Assembly (NCBI RefSeq): GCF_017676385.1
Contig: NZ_JAFFZN010000005.1
Location: 62,001-126,000 of the forward strand
DNA: 64,000 nt
Direction of reading: 5' to 3'
Origin: Streptomyces spirodelae
GTDB taxonomy: Bacteria > Actinomycetota > Actinomycetes > Streptomycetales > Streptomycetaceae
Below are positions 1 to 9,927 of this stretch, in pieces. The translations under genes and the position numbers were made by a program. A model generated the notes under the pieces. That model saw only the letters and a program-made list of their open reading frames with translations, was not told the DNA's origin and did no database searches. The stretch's first letter is position 1. Each line of letters opens with the position of its first letter.

Positions 1-847
1 CCTCGGCGCACAGCCGGTCCATGATCAGCGTGTACTGGTCGACCTCGGAGGGCTTGTCGAGGTAGACCGCGTTGGTCAGGTGCTCCAGATACACCTTGTC
101 GCCCAGATCCGGGTCGGCGAAGCGGAGCAGGGTCACCGGCGTGCCGGCAGCGGCCGCCGTCACCTCGAACGGCGCGACCTGAAGCGTCACATGCGGCAGC
201 TTGATCACCTTCAGCAGATGTTCGAGCTGCTCGCGCATCACCTCGGGACCGCCGAAGGGACGCCGCAGCACCGCCTCGTCCACGATGGCCCACAGGCGCG
301 GCGGATCGGCGCGCTCCAGCAGCTTCTGCCTGGCCATGCGCAGCTCGACGATCCGGGCGACCTTGCGCGGTTCGGTGGTCGGATAGCCGAGCCGGCTGAC
401 GGCGAACGCGTAGTCCTCGGTCTGGAGCAGTCCGGGCAGGAACTGGACCTCGTACGTCCTGATCAGTGACGCCGCGTCCTCCAGTCCGAGATGCAGCTCG
501 AACCAGTCCTCCAGCACGTCCGAGTACTGGCACCACCAGCCGGGCGAGTTGGCCTGCCGGGCCAGATCGAAGAACTCCTCGCGCTCGTCCGTGCCGTGGA
601 CGCCGTAGAGCGTCAGCAGGTCCCGCAGATCGCGCTCCTTGGCGCCGACTTGTCCGCGCTCCAGGCGGGTGATCTTCGCGTGCGAGCCGCGGATGGCCCG
701 GCCCGCCGCCTCCCGGGAGATGTCGAGTGACTGGCGCAGCCTGCGCAGCTTGACGCCCAGGATGATCCGCAGCGCGGTTGGCCCGTTCGACTGCTCCTGG
801 GCGGAGCGGAGCGACGGTTCACCAGAGGGCTGCATCATGGCGGGCAT
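1..847 (-). CDS. XRE-family DNA-binding protein with DUF5753, partial (3' end beyond window)
   Basis: The minus-strand frame is open from 847 to the window edge, about 282 codons. Residues about 25-80 form an XRE helix-turn-helix (VKLRRLRQSLDISREAAGRA, followed by SHAKITRLERG). The rest matches the Streptomyces DUF5753 pattern: FFDLARQANSPGWW, YEVQFLPGLLQTEDYA, and a late VYLEHLTN stretch. I chose ATG 847 because GGGAG lies about 8 nt upstream; ATGs at 838 and 835 are in frame alternatives. Family proteins are usually 280-290 aa, so only the last few residues are missing. In Streptomyces these regulators are typically followed by a small DUF397 gene, which would lie left of this window. The target is unknown. 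Confidence 0.88.
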   Translation of the reverse strand, partial: MPAMMQPSGEPSLRSAQEQSNGPTALRIILGVKLRRLRQSLDISREAAGRAIRGSHAKITRLERGQVGAKERDLRDLLTLYGVHGTDEREEFFDLARQANSPGWWCQYSDVLEDWFELHLGLEDAASLIRTYEVQFLPGLLQTEDYAFAVSRLGYPTTEPRKVARIVELRMARQKLLERADPPRLWAIVDEAVLRRPFGGPEVMREQLEHLLKVIKLPHVTLQVAPFEVTAAAAGTPVTLLRFADPDLGDKVYLEHLTNAVYLDKPSEVDQYTLIMDRLCAE

Positions 848-1138
848 TCCGACTCCCAAGGGTGATTGGGCGGTCACAACAGTGTGGCACCGGTGTACCG
901 GTCCGGTACAGGTACCGGGAGAATACGCGGGCATCGCACGGCCGTTCCGCACGGAGCTTCCCATACTCCCCCAACGCCAACCCGGCAACCAGCCTCCCGG
1001 GCACAGTAGTTGAAGACGCAGAATGTAGGCCCCCCGGCCCCGGAGGGCAACCACGATTCCGCGCACCGCGGTGCGAGCGGGCCGGACGACGGGTGCGCAC
1101 AGGTGCGCGCCTCCCACGCGGACAGCGATCCGGGCGCC

Positions 1139-1198
1139 TGCACTTGCCCTTGCACCTGCCTGTGCGGATGCCCGTGCCCTTGCAATTGCACTTGCCCA
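1139..1198 (+). repeat. TGCNNN hexamer array, ten units
   Basis: Ten consecutive hexamers each begin with TGC (TGCACT, TGCCCT, TGCACC, TGCCTG and so on to TGCCCA). The perfect palindrome TGCAATTGCA lies at 1181-1190. The array is in phase with a plus-strand open frame, so every second codon is Cys. Confidence 0.8.
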
Positions 1199-1456
1199 CA
1201 TCTGCGCGCCGCCGATCAGGGCGCGGGGGTCGGACTGGCGCACTAAGGGGCGCCTCGGCGCCTTTCAGCTTCCCCTCGCCCGGTACAGCGCCGGTCAGCT
1301 CGGCCACCCCGGCGCCGGCCCCCACTCCGGTCCCGGTCCCGGGCGTCGTCGCCGAGACGGGACCCGGGGCCTCCGTCTGCCTGCGGGGGGCCTGTCTGCG
1401 CGTGTCTGTCTGCGCGGGGGGAGCGCTGTCCCGCCTGGGGGCCCGGAAGTCGGCTC

Positions 1457-1486
1457 TTGACAGGACTGCCGACCGCAGAGCAATCT
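1457..1486 (+). promoter_or_regulatory. candidate hyi promoter (TTGACA -35)
   Basis: TTGACA at 1457-1462 is a perfect -35 hexamer. CAATCT at 1481-1486, 18 nt further on, is a weak -10 match. It precedes the hyi-glxR-gcl genes by about 85 nt. Confidence 0.4.
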
Positions 1487-1506
1487 TCCAGTGAGCAGAA
1501 TATGAG

Positions 1507-1521
1507 TTTCACGATACGAAA
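1507..1521 (+). promoter_or_regulatory. TTTC-N7-GAAA inverted repeat, possible IclR/AllR-type operator
   Basis: TTTCACGATACGAAA has 4-bp arms and lies just downstream of the candidate hyi -10, where a repressor would block initiation. IclR-family (AllR-like) repressors control glyoxylate and allantoin genes in actinomycetes and E. coli. Assigning this box to AllR is inference; the regulator gene is not in the window. Confidence 0.3.
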
Positions 1522-1569
1522 TTAAAGCTTCTGACTTACGGATCCCCGAAGGAAGGGAGGGCGGTCGCT

Positions 1570-2385
1570 GTGGTCTCCTCGGACCGGTTCACCGTCAACG
1601 CCTCGATCCTCTTCACCGAGCTGCCCCTGCTGGAGCGCCCGGCGGCCGCCGCGGCCGCGGGCTTCGACAAGATCGAACTGTGGTGGCCCTGGGTCGACGC
1701 ACCCGTGCCCGAGCGCGCCGAGCTCGACGCGCTGCGCAGCGCGCTCGAGGACGCTCAGGTCCAGCTCACCGGGCTGAACTTCTACGCTGGGCAGCTGCCG
1801 GGTCCCGACCGCGGCGCCCTGTCCGTACCCGGCGAGGAGTCGGAGAAGTTCCGCGCCAACATCGAGGTCACCGCCGAATTCGCCCGCTCCGTAGGGTGCA
1901 GGGCGCTCAACGCCCTCTACGGCAACCGCGTCGACGGTGCCACGGAGGCCGAGCAGGACGCCCTCGCGCTGGAGAACCTCGCCCTCGCGGCGCAGGCGGC
2001 GGACCGCGCCGGGGCCGTGCTCCTGATCGAGGCGCTGAACGCCCCCGAGTCCCCCAAGTGCCCCATCGTCAGCGCTCCCCGCGCCATCGAGGTCGTCGAC
2101 GCGGTCAACAAGGCCACCGGCCTGGACAACGCGCGCTTCCTGATGGACCTCTACCACCTGTCCATGAACGGCGAGGACCTCGGCGCGGTGATCGACGCGT
2201 ACACCGGCAAGACCGCGCACGTACAGATCGCGGACAACCCAGGGCGCGGAGCGCCGGGGACGGGGGCGCTCGACTTCGCGGACCTGTTCGGCCGGTTGGA
2301 CAAGGCGGGCTACGAGGGGGTCATCGGGCTGGAGTACAAGCCCGGCGACGGCGGAAGTGCGGCGGCCTTCGGCTGGCGCTCCTGA
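1570..2385 (+). CDS. hyi: hydroxypyruvate isomerase
   Basis: This 271-aa TIM-barrel protein of the xylose-isomerase-like superfamily interconverts hydroxypyruvate and tartronate semialdehyde in the cytoplasm. Visible family marks are LLIEALNAPE (Glu154 the likely catalytic acid), LMDLYHL (Asp193, His196), HVQIADNPGRGAPGTG and GLEYKP (Glu255). The GTG start at 1570 is preceded by a purine-rich AGGGAGGG stretch. The length is slightly above the usual 258-262 aa. It is the first gene of a hyi-glxR-gcl set, the standard glyoxylate-to-glycerate route downstream of allantoin, so the substrate assignment is well supported by context. Confidence 0.93.
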   Translation: MVSSDRFTVNASILFTELPLLERPAAAAAAGFDKIELWWPWVDAPVPERAELDALRSALEDAQVQLTGLNFYAGQLPGPDRGALSVPGEESEKFRANIEVTAEFARSVGCRALNALYGNRVDGATEAEQDALALENLALAAQAADRAGAVLLIEALNAPESPKCPIVSAPRAIEVVDAVNKATGLDNARFLMDLYHLSMNGEDLGAVIDAYTGKTAHVQIADNPGRGAPGTGALDFADLFGRLDKAGYEGVIGLEYKPGDGGSAAAFGWRS

Positions 2386-2452
2386 TCCCCTCCGGGACTC
2401 GCGGGGCCGGCGGCCCCACTCTTTTGGATCTGCTCTGCGAAAGGCGACAGAA

Positions 2453-3364
2453 ATGACATACACGCCCGGCAATACCAAGATCGGTTTCATCGGTCTGGGG
2501 ATCATGGGCGCTCCCATGGCCCGTAATCTGCTCAAGGCCGGCTACGACGTCACCGCTCACACCCTCGAGACCGAGAAGGTCGAGGAGTTCGTCAAGGACG
2601 GCGGCAAGGGCGCGGCCTCCGTGGCGGAGGCCGCGAAGGACGCCGATGTCGTCATCACGATGGTCCCGGCCTCCCCCCACGTGGAGGCGGTCGTCCTGCA
2701 CGAGGGCGGCGTCCTGGACAACCTCCGTACGGGCGGCACCCTCATCGACATGTCGTCGATCACCCCGCAGACCTCGATCGAGGTCGCGAAGGCCGCGAAG
2801 GCCAAGGGCATCAAGGCGCTGGACGCGCCGGTCTCGGGCGGCGAGGCGGGTGCGATCGAGGCCGTACTGTCCATCATGGTCGGCGGTGAGCAGGAGACCT
2901 TCGACGCGGCGAAGCCGATCCTCGAAGCGCTCGGCAAGACGATCGTGCTGTGCGGTCCGGCCGGCTCCGGACAGACGGTGAAGGCCGCCAACCAGCTCAT
3001 CGTCGCGGTGAACATCGAGGCCGTCGCCGAGGCCGTGGTCTTCCTGAAGAAGTCGGGGGTGGACCTCAAGGCCGCGCTGGACGTGCTCAACGGCGGACTG
3101 GCCGGCTCCACGGTGCTGACCCGGAAGAAGGACAGCATCCTGGCGGGCGACTACAAGCCCGGCTTCAAGATCGACCTGCACCACAAGGACATGGGCATCG
3201 TGACCGACGCGGCCCGCGCGGTCGGCGCCGCCGTGCCCGCCGGTGCGCTGGTCGCCCAGCTCGTCGCGGCGCTGCGGGCGCAGGGTGACGGCGGGCTCGA
3301 CCACTCGGCGCTGGTGCGCGGCGTCAAGCGGCTGTCGGGCGAGAACCCCGACGGCGCCAACTGA
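2453..3364 (+). CDS. glxR: 2-hydroxy-3-oxopropionate (tartronate semialdehyde) reductase
   Basis: A 303-aa beta-hydroxyacid dehydrogenase that reduces tartronate semialdehyde to D-glycerate with NAD(P)H. The N-terminal dinucleotide fold shows GLGIMG (14-19), the substrate-binding signature reads DAPVSGGEAGA (124-134), and the catalytic Lys177 lies in GQTVKAANQ. ATG 2453 aligns with the family N-terminus (KIGFIGLGIMG follows directly); the frame is open upstream but that extension has no conserved sequence. It lies 67 nt after hyi and 108 nt before gcl, and consumes the products of both. The symbol garR is also used for this enzyme. Confidence 0.95.
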   Translation: MTYTPGNTKIGFIGLGIMGAPMARNLLKAGYDVTAHTLETEKVEEFVKDGGKGAASVAEAAKDADVVITMVPASPHVEAVVLHEGGVLDNLRTGGTLIDMSSITPQTSIEVAKAAKAKGIKALDAPVSGGEAGAIEAVLSIMVGGEQETFDAAKPILEALGKTIVLCGPAGSGQTVKAANQLIVAVNIEAVAEAVVFLKKSGVDLKAALDVLNGGLAGSTVLTRKKDSILAGDYKPGFKIDLHHKDMGIVTDAARAVGAAVPAGALVAQLVAALRAQGDGGLDHSALVRGVKRLSGENPDGAN

Positions 3365-3390
3365 GGGCCGCCCCGGCCCTCCCCACAGAC

Positions 3391-3443
3391 TCCGGACGGC
3401 GGCGTCGACACTGTCCTGTCGCGCCCAGGCGCCGCCGTCCGGA
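3391..3443 (+). terminator. 14-bp stem-loop between glxR and gcl
   Basis: TCCGGACGGCGGCG (3391-3404) pairs perfectly with CGCCGCCGTCCGGA (3430-3443) around a 25-nt loop. It begins 27 nt after the glxR stop and ends 30 nt before the gcl start. There is no T-run. It may be a terminator, attenuator or processing site in the operon. Confidence 0.5.
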
Positions 3444-3472
3444 TACCACCTGCACCGAACCAGGAGAGTCCG

Positions 3473-5251
<1,779 letters not shown>

Positions 5252-5350
5252 GGCCGCCGCAGGTGCCAGGGCTTGCTCTGTCCCTTGTGCGAGGTCGGCG
5301 CCCGGGAGGGCAGGGGGTGCCCCTACTCTCCGGACGCCGTCTGCGGGTTC

Positions 5351-5381
5351 TCCCCCAGCCTCCGGCCGGGAGGGACCCCCA
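5351..5381. repeat. dispersed palindromic repeat, CTCCCCCA type, copy 1
   Basis: The pattern TCCCCCAGCCTCCGGCCGG followed by a GGGA and CCCCCA closing arm can fold into a hairpin. It closely matches the copy at 53533-53561 that breaks an efflux gene, and resembles those at 34232-34260 and 61304-61336. Confidence 0.7.
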
Positions 5382-5427
5382 GGTTGCTGGCGCCCACGCG
5401 GCGGAGCCGCAGATCAGGCACAGCCCC

Positions 5428-5444
5428 GCGCCCCTTCGGGGCGC
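5428..5444. repeat. GCGCCCC-TTC-GGGGCGC hairpin repeat, copy 1
   Basis: A perfect 7-bp stem with a 3-nt loop. The same core occurs at 42253-42269 and 60776-60792, and a partial copy at 34162-34184. This is a familiar Streptomyces intergenic repeat. Confidence 0.75.
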
Positions 5445-5452
5445 AAGCCTTT

Positions 5453-5515
5453 CAACAAAGTGTTGACGCCCCACGGGGGCGTCCCTACGCTCCAAGATGC
5501 GGAAACTGCTTTCCG
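5453..5515 (+). promoter_or_regulatory. katA promoter with inverted repeat over the -35
   Basis: TTGACG (5463-5468), a 17-nt spacer and TACGCT (5486-5491) form a plausible vegetative promoter. The inverted repeat TCAACA-AAG-TGTTGA (5452-5466) overlaps the -35, as expected of a repressor site. A second inverted repeat, CGGAAA-CTGC-TTTCCG (5500-5515), lies in the likely 5' UTR. The cognate regulator is not adjacent. Confidence 0.5.
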
Positions 5516-5541
5516 TGAATCACGCCCCAGGAAGGTCGTCC

Positions 5542-7017
5542 ATGTCGAAGTCGTCGAAGCCCACGCTGACCACCGAGGCGGGCGCGCCCGTCGCCGACAA
5601 CCAGAACTCCACCTCCGCCGGCATCGGTGGCCCGCTCCTGCTCCAGGACCAGCACCTGCTGGAGAAGCTGGCGCGGTTCAACCGGGAGCGCATCCCGGAG
5701 CGTGTCGTACACGCCCGCGGCTCCGGAGCCTACGGCTACTTCGAGGTGACCGACGACGTCAGCGACTACACCGGCGCCCACTTCCTCGGCGAGGTCGGCC
5801 GCCGTACCGAGACGTTCCTGCGCTTCTCCACCGTGGCCGACAACCTCGGCGGCCCCGACGCGGCCCGCGACCCGCGCGGCTTCGCCCTCAAGTTCTACAC
5901 GGAAGAGGGAAACTACGACCTCGTCGGCAACAACACCCCGGTCTTCTTCATCAAGGACCCGCTGAAGTTTCCCGACTTCATCCACTCCCAGAAGCGCGAC
6001 CCGTTCACCGGCAAGCAGGAGCCGGACAACGTCTGGGACTTCTGGGCCCACTCCCCCGAGGCCACCCACCAGGTCACCTGGCTGATGGGCGACCGCGGCA
6101 TCCCCGCCTCGTACCGGCACATGAACGGCTACGGCTCGCACACCTACCAGTGGACCAACGCCCAGGGCGAGGTCTTCTACGTCAAGTACCACTTCAAGAC
6201 GAACCAGGGCATCCGCTGCCTGTCCAGCGAGCAGGCCGCCGAGCTGTGCGGTACCGACCCCAACAGCCACCAGACGGACCTGCTGCAGTCCATCGAGCGC
6301 GGCGTCTTCCCGTCCTGGACGCTGTATGTGCAGATCATGCCCGCCGACGAGGCGGCCGACTACCGCTTCAACCCGTTCGACCTGACCAAGGTGTGGCCGC
6401 ACAAGGACTACCCGCTGCACCGCGTGGGCCGCCTGGTGCTGGACCGCAACCCGGACAACGTCTTCGCCGAGGTCGAGCAGTCCGCGTTCTCGCCCAACAA
6501 CTTCGTGCCCGGCATCGGCCCCTCGCCCGACAAGATGCTCCAGGGCCGGCTGTTCGCCTACGCCGACGCGCACCGCTACCGGCTCGGCGTCAACCACACC
6601 CAACTGCCGGTCAACGCGCCCAAGGCGGTCCCCTCCGGCAAGGCGAACAACTACGGCAGGGACGGCTTCATGGCCGCCAACGCCTACGACCGGTACGCCA
6701 AGAACTACGAGCCCAACTCCTACGGCGGCCCCGTCGAGACCGGCATCCCGCTGTCCGCACCCCGCCCGGTGACCGGCTACTGGGGCACCCACGAGGCCCC
6801 GCAGCACACCAAGGACGACGACTTCTTCCAGGCCGGCGAGCTCTTCCGGCTGATGTCGGAGGAGGAGAAGGGCCGTCTGGTCGCCAACATCGCCGGCGGG
6901 CTCTCCCAGGTGACCCGCGAGGACGTCATCGAGAAGAACATCGCCCACTTCACCGCCGCCGACCCGGACTACGGGCGCCGTGTGGAGGCCGCGGTGCGCG
7001 AACTCCAGGAGGGCTGA
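5542..7017 (+). CDS. katA: heme catalase (monofunctional, small-subunit clade)
   Basis: A 491-aa catalase that converts H2O2 to water and oxygen in the cytoplasm. Distal-site residues are visible in [14 protein letters not shown] (His57) and [10 protein letters not shown] (Asn), and the heme-ligand Tyr lies in [17 protein letters not shown]. The proximal family signature [11 protein letters not shown] is intact. ATG 5542 has AGGAAGG about 7 nt upstream and was preferred over the in-frame ATG 5497. It sits directly after the glyoxylate genes and near xanthine dehydrogenase, whose oxidase-type side reactions yield peroxide; that functional link is inference. No catR/Fur-type regulator is next to it. 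Confidence 0.96.
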   Translation: MSKSSKPTLTTEAGAPVADNQNSTSAGIGGPLLLQDQHLLEKLARFNRERIPERVVHARGSGAYGYFEVTDDVSDYTGAHFLGEVGRRTETFLRFSTVADNLGGPDAARDPRGFALKFYTEEGNYDLVGNNTPVFFIKDPLKFPDFIHSQKRDPFTGKQEPDNVWDFWAHSPEATHQVTWLMGDRGIPASYRHMNGYGSHTYQWTNAQGEVFYVKYHFKTNQGIRCLSSEQAAELCGTDPNSHQTDLLQSIERGVFPSWTLYVQIMPADEAADYRFNPFDLTKVWPHKDYPLHRVGRLVLDRNPDNVFAEVEQSAFSPNNFVPGIGPSPDKMLQGRLFAYADAHRYRLGVNHTQLPVNAPKAVPSGKANNYGRDGFMAANAYDRYAKNYEPNSYGGPVETGIPLSAPRPVTGYWGTHEAPQHTKDDDFFQAGELFRLMSEEEKGRLVANIAGGLSQVTREDVIEKNIAHFTAADPDYGRRVEAAVRELQEG

Positions 7018-7032
7018 GCGCCCCCTTCACCG

Positions 7033-7053
7033 GCGCGCCCGCAAGAGGCGCGC
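7033..7053 (+). terminator. stem-loop after katA
   Basis: GCGCGCC (7033-7039) pairs with GGCGCGC (7047-7053) around a 7-nt loop, 16 nt after the catalase stop. There is no T-run, as is usual for high-GC actinomycete terminators. Confidence 0.45.
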
Positions 7054-7292
7054 ACCAAGCGGCGTACCGGGCTGATTGGGAGGTCGGCCCGGCGCGCGCC
7101 CCCGTGCGGGACGGTCCAGTTGATGAGGGGTGGCCGTCCCGCGCGGGGGCATACCCGTACCATCCTCCCCCACCGGCGTACGGCCCGGCACCCTCCCCTT
7201 CGTAAAACCGCTCCCATCGGCGACGATTGGGGGGGCGACCGGGCATGCTCTCAGGCAGTGCCCACCGGACCACCCGTGCCAGGAGCCGAACG

Positions 7293-8027
7293 ATGGCTGA
7301 GAGAGTGCTTGTGCGCTGCCCGGTGTGCCGGCGCGAGCACAGCTACACAGCGCCGGTCTACCCCTGCGGCTGTGGCGCGCCGGTCGCCCTGCCGCTGCTG
7401 TCCTCCGCCGCCGCCATCCAGGTGCGGCACCGCACCTGGGCGGGGTCCTGGATCTCCGTGCGGTGCCCGTCCTGCGGGCGCGTGGACGAGTGGCCGCAGC
7501 CCGAGTTGGGCTGCGGCTGCGGTACGACGCTGCGGGTGCCCGTCGCCCGGGGCCGTACCGGGGTGGCCGCGCCGCCCGCCGAGGAGCCGGCTCCGGCGCC
7601 GCCCACCGGCCCGGAGCCCGCCTCCGCCGCGCGTGCCCCCGTGCCGCGGCCGCCCTTCCGGCCCGTCACCATCCGCACGGCCTACGACGCGAAGCTCGCC
7701 GCGGCGCAGTACCTGCGGTGGCTCGGGTTCGAGGGCATACGCGTCGCCGAGCGGACGCCCGCCTCGGGTGTCGATGTGCGGGGCCCGTCCGTCGTCGCGC
7801 ATGTCGACCCGTCCACGTCCCCTGCCGGGGTGCGGGATGTGGAGACACTGTGGCTCAACGGGCTGAACGACTCGGTCGTCGCCGTGTGCTTCGCCCTCGC
7901 GGGGTATCTGCGTGAGGCGCGGGGCCGCGCCGACGAGTTGCGGCTCCCCCTCTTCGTCCTCGACCTGACGGGGACGCCGCGCGCCGTCAATGAAGCAGCG
8001 GAGCATCTCATTCGCACGCCGCGCTGA
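7293..8027 (+). CDS. zinc-ribbon protein with C-terminal nuclease-like (Mrr/PD-(D/E)XK-like) domain
   Basis: A 244-aa protein starting at ATG 7293 with AGGAG 8 nt upstream. The N-terminal half has two cysteine clusters, CPVCRREH...CGCG and CPSCGRVDEW...CGCG, suggesting paired zinc ribbons. A proline/alanine linker (about 95-125) leads to a C-terminal domain with AAAQYLRWLGF, GVDVRG and VVAHV. That layout resembles Mrr-type restriction endonuclease folds. The usual catalytic Q/E-x-K strand is replaced by VAHVDPS, so it may be non-catalytic or only structurally related. No methylase or helicase partner is adjacent. Function is unknown. Confidence 0.6.
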   Translation: MAERVLVRCPVCRREHSYTAPVYPCGCGAPVALPLLSSAAAIQVRHRTWAGSWISVRCPSCGRVDEWPQPELGCGCGTTLRVPVARGRTGVAAPPAEEPAPAPPTGPEPASAARAPVPRPPFRPVTIRTAYDAKLAAAQYLRWLGFEGIRVAERTPASGVDVRGPSVVAHVDPSTSPAGVRDVETLWLNGLNDSVVAVCFALAGYLREARGRADELRLPLFVLDLTGTPRAVNEAAEHLIRTPR

Positions 8028-8111
8028 CGCTTGCGTACCCGCATGGGGGGCTGCGCTTTGCACCCTGCGCCCCTGGCGCAGACTGCCCAAGCGCAGCAGG
8101 AGGGGCACCCC

Positions 8112-9803
8112 CTACCGGTCCCGGAACTCCGTACCGGGGGCGCCGGCCTCGCCGGCCGCATGCGCGCGGAGCTCCACTCGGCGGATCTTCCCCGAGATCG
8201 TCTTGGGCAGCTCCGCGAACTCGACGACCCGCACCCGCTTGTAGGGCGCGAGCCGCTCCCGCGAGTGCGCGAACAACAAGGCGGCGGTCTCCGCGTCGGC
8301 GCGGAAGCCGTCCGCCAGGACCACATACGCCTTGGGCACGGCGAGCCGCACCGGGTCCGGCGAGGGGACGACCGCCGCCTCGGCGACGGCCTCGTGCTCC
8401 AGCAGCACGCTCTCCACCTCGAAGGGGGAGATCTTGTAGTCGCTGGCCTTGAAGACATCGTCGGCGCGGCCCACGTAGGTGAGGTACCCCTCCTTGTCCC
8501 GGGCCCCGATGTCCCCCGTCCGGTAGTAGCCGTCGGCCATGGCATCGGCGGTGCGCTCCGCGTCGCCCCGGTAGCCGACCATCAGGCCGACAGGGCGGGC
8601 GGACAGGTCGAGGCAGATCTCGCCCTCCTCGACGCCCGCCTCGCCGGTGACCGGGTCGACCAGAGTGACCTCGAAACCGGGCGTGGGGCGGCCCATCGAG
8701 CCGGGCTTGAGGGGCTGGCCCGGGGTGTTGGCGACCTGGACGGCGGTCTCCGTCTGGCCGAAGCCGTCCCGGATGGTGACGCCCCAGGCCCGGCGGACGT
8801 GCTCGATCACCTCAGGGTTGAGCGGCTCACCGGCGGCGACGACCTCGCGGGGGACGGCGGACAGTCGGCTGAGGTCGGCCTGGATGAGCATGCGCCAGAC
8901 GGTGGGCGGGGCGCAGAAGCTGGTGACGCCGGCCCGTTCCATCTCGGCCATCAGGCGGCTCGGGTCGAACCGGGTGTAGTTGTGGATGAAGATCGTCGCC
9001 TCCGCGTTCCAGGGCGCGAAGAAGTTGGACCAGGCGTGCTTGGCCCAGCCGGGCGAGGAGATGTTCAGGTGCACGTCGCCGGGCTGCAGACCGATCCAGT
9101 ACATCGTCGCCAGGTGCCCGACGGGATACGACACATGGGTGTGCTCGACCAGCTTGGGCAGCGCGGTCGTACCGGAGGTGAAGTACAGCAGCAGGGTGTC
9201 GTCGGCGCGGGTGACACCCTGCGGGTCGTACACGCTCACGGCCTCGTACGCGTCCTCGTAGGCCAGCCAGCCGGAGGCGGGTGTGCCGCCGCTGCCGACG
9301 GCGATGCGGGTGTAGTCGCCGGGCACGTCGGTGCCGGTGAACTTCCCGGTGTCCGCCGCGCGCACGACCACATGCCGGGCCTCGCCGCGGGTGACGCGGT
9401 CGGCCAGGTCGCGGGGGCCCAGCTGCGGGGTGGCGGGGATGACGACGGCACGCAGCTTCATCAGCGCCAGCAGCGTCTCCCACAGCTCGACCTGGTTGCC
9501 GAGCATGACGATGACCCGGTCGCCGGGTGCCACACCGCGGTCGCGCAGCCAGTTGGCGACCTGGTCGGAGCGGGTCCGCATCTGGTCGAAGGTGACGCGC
9601 CGCTCGGTGCCGTCCTCCTCGACGATGTGCAGCGCGAGCCGGTCGTTGCCGGCGGCGATGTGGTCGAACCAGTCCAGCGCCCAGTTGAACTGTTCGAGCC
9701 GGGGCCAGCTGAAGGCGGCGCGTGCGGCCTCGTAGTCCGTCCGGTGTCGCAGCAGCGTGTCGCGGGCGGCCCGGAACTGTTCGGTGGGCGTGGACGGGAC
9801 CAT
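8112..9803 (-). CDS. acyl-CoA synthetase (AMP-forming, ANL superfamily)
   Basis: A 563-aa adenylate-forming enzyme, cytoplasmic, activating a carboxylic acid with ATP and CoA. Core motifs are YFTSGTTALPKLVEHTH (P-loop), DGFGQTETAV, YYRTGDIGARDKEGYLTYVGRADD, and the C-terminal KTISGKIRRVEL holding the catalytic Lys. The N-terminal WPRLEQFNWALDWFDHIAAG is typical of the medium-chain/benzoate-like actinobacterial group. The substrate cannot be read from sequence. It is convergent with the zinc-ribbon gene (84-nt gap). Confidence 0.9.
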   Translation of the reverse strand: MVPSTPTEQFRAARDTLLRHRTDYEAARAAFSWPRLEQFNWALDWFDHIAAGNDRLALHIVEEDGTERRVTFDQMRTRSDQVANWLRDRGVAPGDRVIVMLGNQVELWETLLALMKLRAVVIPATPQLGPRDLADRVTRGEARHVVVRAADTGKFTGTDVPGDYTRIAVGSGGTPASGWLAYEDAYEAVSVYDPQGVTRADDTLLLYFTSGTTALPKLVEHTHVSYPVGHLATMYWIGLQPGDVHLNISSPGWAKHAWSNFFAPWNAEATIFIHNYTRFDPSRLMAEMERAGVTSFCAPPTVWRMLIQADLSRLSAVPREVVAAGEPLNPEVIEHVRRAWGVTIRDGFGQTETAVQVANTPGQPLKPGSMGRPTPGFEVTLVDPVTGEAGVEEGEICLDLSARPVGLMVGYRGDAERTADAMADGYYRTGDIGARDKEGYLTYVGRADDVFKASDYKISPFEVESVLLEHEAVAEAAVVPSPDPVRLAVPKAYVVLADGFRADAETAALLFAHSRERLAPYKRVRVVEFAELPKTISGKIRRVELRAHAAGEAGAPGTEFRDR

Positions 9804-9927
9804 GTTTCCTCCTGCTCAGCGGGGTGCTGCGGGCGTTGGGAGCCATCGTGTACGTCCACCCGCGCGCGCACCACCCCCGGCCGGGGGCTTACGCGCATGT
9901 GACAGGAGGTGCGGCATCATCGGAGAT

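Larger units (their letters stand above)
848..1569. other. 722-nt intergenic region upstream of hyi
   Basis: No conserved gene was recognised between the XRE gene and hyi. The region holds a TGCNNN hexamer array (1139-1198) inside a cysteine-rich open frame (1010-1246), several G-runs, and a promoter-like stretch close to hyi. A real but unknown small gene cannot be excluded. Confidence 0.5.
5252..5541. other. gcl-katA intergenic region with two repeats and the katA promoter
   Basis: This 290-nt gap contains one copy of each dispersed palindromic repeat family found in the window (5351-5381 and 5428-5444), followed by the katA promoter region (5453-5515). No additional gene was recognised. 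Confidence 0.6.

Noticed and set aside
7293..8027. Restriction-modification or defence island
   Set aside because: Only one nuclease-like domain of doubtful activity, no methylase, helicase or other defence genes nearby.
9897..9927. Start of the EEP-family gene at an ATG near 9897 or 9926
   Set aside because: Both ATGs are out of frame with the EEP domain, so GTG 9928 was kept despite poor spacing from AGGAGGT.
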